Shown: piece by piece, positions 57,747 through 64,000 of the stretch
Layout: each line of letters opens with the position of its first letter
How positions within the stretch are numbered: the first letter of the stretch is position 1
Assembly (NCBI GenBank): GCA_038025085.1
Contig: CM076146.1
Coordinates: 18,140,001-18,204,000 of the forward strand
Length of the DNA stretch: 64,000 nt
Direction: 5' to 3'
Origin: Tetragonia tetragonoides
Taxonomy: Eukaryota > Streptophyta > Magnoliopsida > Caryophyllales > Aizoaceae
The notes under the pieces: generated by a model
What the model saw: only the letters and a program-made list of their open reading frames with translations
What the model was told of the DNA's origin: nothing
Databases searched by the model: none
Position numbers and translations under genes: made by a program

Positions 57747-60385
57747 TGTGATACCCCAATATTTTCTATAATTATTATATTGATTTATAAATGATTATAA
57801 ATAGTTTCGGAGATTAAATCGTATATTTATTCAAGGATTCGATTTATTCAATTAAGGCCATAATAATATTAACTATTATAATGAGACTTTCATAAATTGC
57901 ATTTATCAATTTTGAGGAGTTTAATTAAAAGTTTTATGTATGAATAAGAATTATTCATATTGCTTTAATTAGTTTTAATTATCTATTTAAATCAGAAAAA
58001 TATTAAATAAATTTCTAACCCTAGTAGTATTTGATTTGGGTTGAATGAGGGCCTATATAAAGAAAAAGAGGAGACAATTGATCAGTTTGTATAACTGATC
58101 AAACCCTCAAGCATTCTCTCTCTCCTTCTCTGACTCACGTAACTCCCACTCTCTCTCTCTCACAGCCGGCCTTCTCACCTCAGCCGCCCAGCCCACCAGA
58201 AAACCACCAGCGTCGCCTCCCCCTCCCACCAGTAACACACTCTCTCCTCTCCCTTTCTTTTCTATCTCGCGTTCTCTCTCGTTTTCTTCCACTCTCTCTC
58301 TCTCTCTCTCGCGCGCGGGTGATGTCGCGGACGGCCGCGACCACCTCCATGCCGCCGCGTGGACAGTGGCCGTCGACCGCCGCGCGACGGGCCTAGCCCC
58401 GTCGCCGCGCCTTCTTCCTCCTCTTCTCTCTCACTCGTTGTCCTCTTCTCTATCTTCGCAACTCTCCTTGTCTCTCTCCTCTTCGCCGGAGCTCCGGCGA
58501 CCACCACCACCGTCCATGGTGGCCAGTGGGTGGTGGTGGTGGTGATGGGTCGGGTTATGGGTCCCATGCATGGGTACCCGTGACCTAGACCAAGTTTTAA
58601 AATTAGGTTTCGTTTTTACATTTTTCGTAATTATTAATTCGATTTTCAGTATTTTCGATTTAATGTTTTTATTTATCTGTACTCATTCGGAATCGGAATT
58701 CGGATTTTCAAAATCCTATATTGGTTGAAATAAATCAAGAAATTTAATAAAATTATCAGATCAATATTTCTCTACTGTTTCTATTTTTGTATTAAATTAA
58801 TACTGATTCGGTAATTATTTTTAATTAGGACCTAACGAGCAACCGTGATAATCGTCGATCGTTAGAGCATACTTATTGTTTGGTAGCGTTGTATTGGTAA
58901 GCGCTCATGCCTAACTTCTTCCAAAGCCCCATCAAAACTATTTTGATGTGTTATGTGCTAATTGGAAAATTGTTGTGAATTTAATATGCAAGGCATGATT
59001 AAATTATGTCATCATTATTATGAAGTTATTAAGCATGATTCACTGCTGTAAATATTGTTTATAATTAGCATGTTGATGTTAGCATATTTTGGGAATTAAT
59101 TAGTCCATATGATGATTATTGGATAATTGTTGAATGATTAATTATTAGTATTATTATGCTATTAATTATATGCTAATTGGTATGGGTATTATTGAGTGCT
59201 AGTGAGCACCTATATATTATCGTTGGATGTCTTGGATGATTTGTGAATTTTTGGATATCATATTACCCTGCCGAAGTGTTGCCGAAATTGTTCTAGACAT
59301 TGCTTGTCATCATTATTGAATTATCGTCGTTATTGAATTAAAGCATGTTTAATTCTCATCGTATTGAATTATCATTATCGTCGTTAGTTACTATTCATTG
59401 TCAAGAGCATGAAATGAATTAGTAAGTCGTGGTCTCGTAGTACCACTATGTCAACCAATGCAAATTATGTGAATTGAATTAAATGAGAGTAAGACTCCTA
59501 ATGGATCCCTAGGAGTAGCCGAGCAATCGGGATTGCACCTAATGGTGTAGTTCAAGGGATGAGTGATTTCCAAGTTACTTATGGACACCTCGCAGTGTGT
59601 CTGGGATGGATCATTCCCCATTTATTAAGTCCTCTAGGCTCGTGTAATTGTACTAGAGGTAGTGTGCACACTAGAGTCATTAAGTCCATGCCGTGATTGT
59701 ATCTTCGATGAACAGTATGGGTAATCGTTGTTCTATTCGCTCTCTTACATCTCTCTAATCAAGACGGATTGTCTATGTCATCTTTTGTATGATCTCTATA
59801 CAAAAATTGCATATAAAAGAATGTCGTTATGCGTATGCTTGATTATATGCTTATGTGCGTATGCAAATGAATTTCAATGATTCTTCTAAAACCTCAGGTA
59901 AGGTTTGCGAAATGTTTTTACTGGGTATGGATGATGTTTATTCATTTTATCTGATTTTTGTTTCTCTTTTGTTTCTTTTCTTTTCTTCTGTATTTTGTTT
60001 CCGTCACGGAAACCAAAGTGCAGGTTTAGTTGATTGAGGACGTACATCTTGGAAGGTAAAGTTGGCGTCGGATTTTTAGAACTCTTTCGGTTCAATTTAG
60101 ATCGTTGGGATTTTATTGGATTTAGCCCTTCCAAGGCAAGTTGTAATAAATTGGTTTGATGGTTTTTAGCTCACTATATAGACAATTCTGATATTAATTG
60201 TTTTAGACTGTTTAGTTCCTTAGAAGCTCCTTTTGATGCCTAGTCTTTCTTTCTGCTTAGCATTTACTCCTTAGTGATAAATGTTACAGTGACGCCTTTG
60301 GGTTCGTGACGGTGCAGTGATGTCGGGTCGTGTTCAGCGACGTCGATAGTTCCCACGAAATCATTGCGAATTCGGGGGTGTTACA
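57747..60385 (+). mobile_element. Solo LTR of a Tekay-like element in the Tat LTR
   Basis: Starts TGTGATACCCC, ends GGGGGTGTTACA, and is flanked by GATAT on both sides (57742-57746 and 60386-60390). 2639 bp. TATA box tatataaa near 58054-58061, CT-rich leader and GC-rich region as in the neighbouring element, but clearly diverged from it. It lacks the 232 bp 5' extension. It sits 146 bp from the full-length element in the same orientation, but each has its own target duplication, so these were separate insertions. Confidence 0.93.
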
Positions 60386-60971
60386 GATATCATGCTAATA
60401 ACGTCTTTTATTGCTAACTAAATATTATCTTCCAAGATTGTCTAGTCGTTGTAATGCTCAACTTGCCAATCGAATGCATGTCTAAACAAGGGTTAATAAT
60501 AAATGTTGTGATGCTTGTGATGAACCAATGAATAATCTAAGTCTAGGTTATTAATCCGGTTTTGCATGGGAATTATGTCTTTAAATTATTAAGCAAACTT
60601 GAGTTCGTAGAGGTCGTCATAAAACGGGCGAGTTGGGTGCCTAACACCTTCCCACCTCGTACCTTCGCCCCCGAACCTTTTATTCTTGGGTACTCATATG
60701 GTCTATATGAGCGGGAGTCTTTCTAAAACCATGATTTGTTCACTTATCGCGCTATTGGGTTGTCCCTTCGGTTTTGTCCCTGCGGTTCGTCCCTTCGATA
60801 AAACGCCGATAGCAGATTTGTGACCTCTTTCATGGTTTTTATTCAATTCAAGTCTTTACAAAAACTTTTCTAACTCGATGGTCCCTTGAACTTATCTAAA
60901 CCCCCAACTTAGAAATTTTCGATACAGAAATAATCCGTGGAAACAGGATGGAAACTCCCGGGTCCTTATAG

Positions 60972-60990
60972 TGGCGACTCAACTGGGGAC
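60972..60990 (+). promoter_or_regulatory. Primer binding site, tRNA-Arg type
   Basis: TGGCGACTCAACTGGGGAC starts one base after the LTR end. This is the tRNA-Arg primer site characteristic of Tat/Ogre-lineage elements. Confidence 0.9.
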
Positions 60991-62219
60991 TTATTTAAGA
61001 GGGTGAGACTCGAAAGTCAAGTTCGCTTAATTGTTTAATAACATGTTCCATATTTTGCATCATTTGCATGTGTTTTGTCACAATCTTTTGACCCTTATCG
61101 ACCCTTGAGGAAGTTTGTGTCGTAACTCGTAGATAACCCGTATATCTAAAGGAATATACAGTTGTCCTATCATGCACACCGAGAGTTCCTCACCCATGAC
61201 TCATCGACTCTTGTTGATGAAAAATAATTACAATTGATATGTCGACCATCCGCAGAACGGAAATTGTAATTTGTCGTGGTGACCTCACAGGAGCCAAAAG
61301 CCTCTAAACCCACATTCGTGCATTCGCTTGCTTGTTGTGCATGTGTCGTTGTAATGCCCGTCTGATGACATGTTTGCCTGTAACTGCGTCGTTATAATGC
61401 TTGCTTGAATGCATTAATGTCGTGACTATGTGCCAACATGTACGTACGTGCTAGGAGTCTTGTCTTTTATTTTTAGCTAGTTCCTAATGCCCAAAGATGG
61501 TGCGACAATTCCATTCAATGAACACTCATCATTTTCCTAATGATATATTCTGTCAAAGTCATGAACAATTTTCTAGGATCTTTTAGCAAAAAAAGAGTCA
61601 GTCACTCCAATTTCCCCTCTCCCATTTTTTATTTCTTTATTTCTTTGTTTTGATGTAATTCAGATTCGGTCGAAAAAAAGAAAAGCAAAAAAAACCAAGA
61701 AAATGGGGTAATAAAAAAAAAAAGAAGAAAGGTATCGGAAAAAAAAAATTGCGAAAAAAAAAATTTATAAAAAAATGGCCGAAATTCTTATATCCGTTTT
61801 TTCTTCAGTCTAGAAAAATAAAATATAGGATGGTCCGTCTTTTTCTATTTTTCTTATTTCCGTTCATTGACATTATTTTTCCTTTGATATTAGGGAAATA
61901 TTTGGGCATTTAGGCTTAAGGATCTTTTTTTCAAGGACAATGTGTTTTCTATGTGTGGGTCGTCCTTTTTATTAGGTGAGAGTCTCATGGTCTTTTCTTG
62001 TTACTAAGTGCTCCGTGCTTCCTATTCAGGATAAGGGGTCCGAAGAAGAAAAGAAACCTTGAGAAAAGCTGGGCTCGGCCTTCGGCAAGGCTAGTTCGCC
62101 TGCAACCGTCTACACCGCCAAGTTTCCGATTACCTCCACCACAAACAGCCTAACCATCAATAAATTCACCATCACTACATGCCTTCTTCTCGACGCCTTT
62201 CACTTCTCCTAATTTCACA
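60991..62219 (+). other. 5' leader of Tat copy B
   Basis: Corresponds to 36987-38084 of copy A in reverse. It contains A runs (61675-61775) and no convincing frame; it may hold packaging and translation signals, which cannot be recognised by eye. Confidence 0.6.
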
Positions 62220-63596
62220 ATGCCCAAAACTACTGACGAGAGATTGGATGAGCTCATGAGTGAGCTAGAAAGGGTACGACTCAAGGTCGAGGACATAGAA
62301 AGGAAAAGAGAAGATGAAGCAAGAATCCCCTCTGATTCTGACTATGGGGAAAAAGGGTCAAATGACATGCTGGCTAAGATCAACTTTGTGCTCAAGTTTA
62401 GCGACCTGATCTCCAATTATAGTGCCAATGTGGGAAAGTTTGACACTAAAATCAAAGGCAAACTTCCGGCCAAATTCTCTATGCCCGAAGTGCCCACCAT
62501 CACTGGAGTCGACAACCCATATAATAATCTAAAATCCTTTACCACTGCTATGGCTCTAAGAGGAATCAACAAGAAACTTTATGCCTATCTATTTCCCCAG
62601 ACCCTTGATACTCATGCCCGACGGTGGTTCTACACCTTGGATTTGGAAAATTACCCTACTTGGTTCGATTTTACTACAGTCTTCTTGGCTCGGTACAAGG
62701 ATAATGCTACGCTCCCCATCACTTTGAGAGAGCTTGAAATCACCACTCAAGAGAAGAACGAGGGATTCACTAAATTCCTTCATCGATGGAAGTCTAAGAT
62801 AGCTGAAATGGTGGAAAGACCTTCTGAAGCTGAACAAATTAGGCATTTCATTAAGAACCTGCAACCGGCCTATAAAAACCATATTTAATATCAAGTCATC
62901 GACTCGTACCAGCGTCTTTATGATGTCGGCATCCTCATTGAAGGTGATCTCAACAAAAATAAAGATAAGGCCACCCCTAAGCCCTTCACTTATGGGAGAG
63001 ACAAGAGGACAATTGTTGGATCCTCTTCTGGCACTCAGGTTAACGAGGTAGCTGCTGTGAATACCTTTTCTGAAAGAAAACCACCGAGAGAATTCACCCC
63101 TCTCGATATGACCTTGTCACACGCTCTCGAAAGAATGATCAAAAATAATCTGCTGCAACCTATTGGTCCTACTCCGGAACCTTAAATAAAGAGCCGTAAC
63201 TGGAAAGACGACGAGTACTGTAAGTACCACCAAGGAAAGGGGCATGACACTAATAATTATTGGGCTCTCAAGCATGCCATCCAACATAGAATCGAGAATG
63301 GCACCACACCCTTACCCAAACCTGGACAAGCATCCAGCAACTCCAGTAATCCTTTGGGCGCTATCTTGCATATGAGTGTCGAAGATGCTCTGGGACATGA
63401 GATCGCCAGAATATGGGACAGCGACGAAGAAGATGTATGGAAAGTCCAAACCAGATCTCCCGTAGGTGTAGCCTATTTGACACGTTCTGGTCGCCATTTT
63501 AGGCCACCCAACAGCTGTAATGACAGAGTTCAGCCTCCAATTGAAAAAGATGCTGATGAAACTCCAGCCAAAGACAAAGAATCTCCCATTACATGA
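62220..63596 (+). pseudogene. gag of Tat copy B
   Basis: Starts at the ATG shared with copy A (MPKTTDERLDELMSELERV). Capsid motifs KFSMPEVPTITGVDNPYNNL and YPTWFDFTTVFLARYKD are in one frame, without copy A's insertion. Stops lie at 62886-62888, near 63183 (after TPEP) and at 63594-63596. The zinc knuckle reads CKYHQGKGHDTNNY: the last cysteine is tyrosine, so metal binding would be impaired. The acidic linker (DSDEEDVWKVQTRSP) leads toward protease. Coiled-coil-like heptads are suggested in residues 5-40. Confidence 0.9.
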
Positions 63597-63679
63597 CAAC
63601 TCAAAAGGATCAAAGCCGACATCTCCATTTGTCAACTCTTAGCCTCATCCTACGAACACCGACAAGCCATTTCGGAGGC

Positions 63680-64000
63680 CTTGTCAAAAGTTCAGTATCA
63701 CAGGATATGGGGCTTGACGAGCTAGACAGCTTCATAGTAGGGGATAAACCACGACCGATCATTACTTTTTCTGACAGTGAACTACATCCCGAGGGATCCT
63801 CACACAACAATGCCTTATACTTGACTATATTCGCTATGGGCAAGTATGTGCCTATGACCCTCGTGGATAATGATCCGCCGTGAACGTATGTCCGCTGAGA
63901 ACCGCAGCAAAATTGGGCATAGATATCAAGAATCCGGCTCACTCAGCACAAGGCTTACGTGCTTATGACAACTCCAGCCAAAAAGTCCTTGGCACCATAA
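63680..64000 (+). pseudogene. Aspartic protease of Tat copy B (partial, cut by window edge)
   Basis: A frame change relative to gag leads into FIVGDKPRPIITFSDSE and KYVPMTLVDN. Compared with copy A, one base is missing right after the VDN codons, so the frame is lost at the active-site loop and ends at 63883. Later codons are recognisable in another frame. The gene continues past the window. Confidence 0.85.

Larger units (their letters stand above)
45570..60970 (+). repeat. 5' LTR of Tat copy B, interrupted by two insertions
   Basis: Pieces 45570-46186, 57606-57746 and 60391-60970 plus one copy of each target duplication join to about 1.34 kb, the size of copy A's LTRs. TATA box tataaata at 46107-46114; GC palindromic patch at 45926-46025. 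The end reads CCTTATA rather than CCTTACA. Confidence 0.9.
45570..64000 (+). mobile_element. Tat/Ogre-like element copy B, 5' part (continues past the window)
   Basis: Starts TGTAGACGCC at 45570 and is the same family as copy A, in opposite orientation. Its 5' LTR is split by a full-length Tekay-like element and a solo LTR. The tRNA-Arg primer site (60972-60990), leader, gag and the start of protease follow. The 3' half, including any reverse transcriptase, antisense genes, second LTR and target duplication, lies outside. Confidence 0.9.

Noticed and set aside
58107..58567. Glu/Arg-rich minus-strand frames in the solo LTR
   Set aside because: Complement of CT-rich leader sequence; low complexity and no counterpart in function.
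57747..60385. Third LTR of the neighbouring full-length element
   Set aside because: It has its own GATAT target duplication, lies 146 bp away in Tat LTR sequence and is clearly diverged.

Overview
The window is repeat-rich nuclear DNA of a flowering plant, probably a eudicot; I cannot name the species. The evidence is nested Ty3/gypsy LTR retrotransposons (chromodomain-bearing Tekay/Del-like and tRNA-Arg-primed Tat/Ogre-like), CACTA DNA transposons, a plant L1-type LINE with an RNase H tail, tRNA-derived SINE-like sequences, AT-rich DNA, GT-AG introns and a plant mobile domain gene. I see no intact host gene.

Layout. 1-3442: AT-rich DNA split by a solo LTR (1019-3194, target duplication TAGAA). 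3443-20815: a relic of a Tekay-like element (ORF1, spacer and first gag codons), split by a CACTA-like element (3675-19195), itself split by a full-length minus-strand Tekay-like element (4779-16353, target duplication ATTTA). 20816-23640: non-coding DNA with a 330 bp tandem duplication. 23650-42140: a decayed LINE split by a second CACTA element (23956-39895), itself split by a minus-strand Tat element, copy A (24607-39418, target duplication CCCCC). 43195-45060: a complete non-autonomous CACTA element (target duplication ATG). 45570-64000: a plus-strand Tat element of the same family, copy B, running off the window. Its 5' LTR holds a full-length plus-strand Tekay-like element (46187-57600, target duplication CTGAG) and a solo LTR (57747-60385, target duplication GATAT).

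The Tekay-like elements encode an extra acidic ORF1 between primer binding site and gag, then gag, protease, reverse transcriptase, RNase H, integrase and chromodomain. All copies here are broken by stops, frameshifts or loss of catalytic residues. Tat copy A has gag, protease and integrase but no recognisable reverse transcriptase or RNase H. Between its integrase and 3' LTR it carries two genes on the opposite strand: an intron-containing plant mobile domain gene and a second gene that looks like a DUF7745-type protein. Similar GC-rich palindromic cassettes precede each, and the element's LTR promoter has the same kind of cassette.

Four points deserve most attention: (1) the antisense, intron-bearing genes and their LTR-like promoter cassettes; (2) 3' splice-site-like sequences just before the ORF1 ATG and the gag ATG in three diverged Tekay-like elements, with a consensus donor in the LTR leader; (3) two polypurine tracts about 230 bp apart, with different ones marking the LTR start in different elements; (4) a 3' untranslated region tandem array that could seed satellite DNA. 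Everything is read by eye, so percent identities, family names and exact ends of decayed pieces are approximate.
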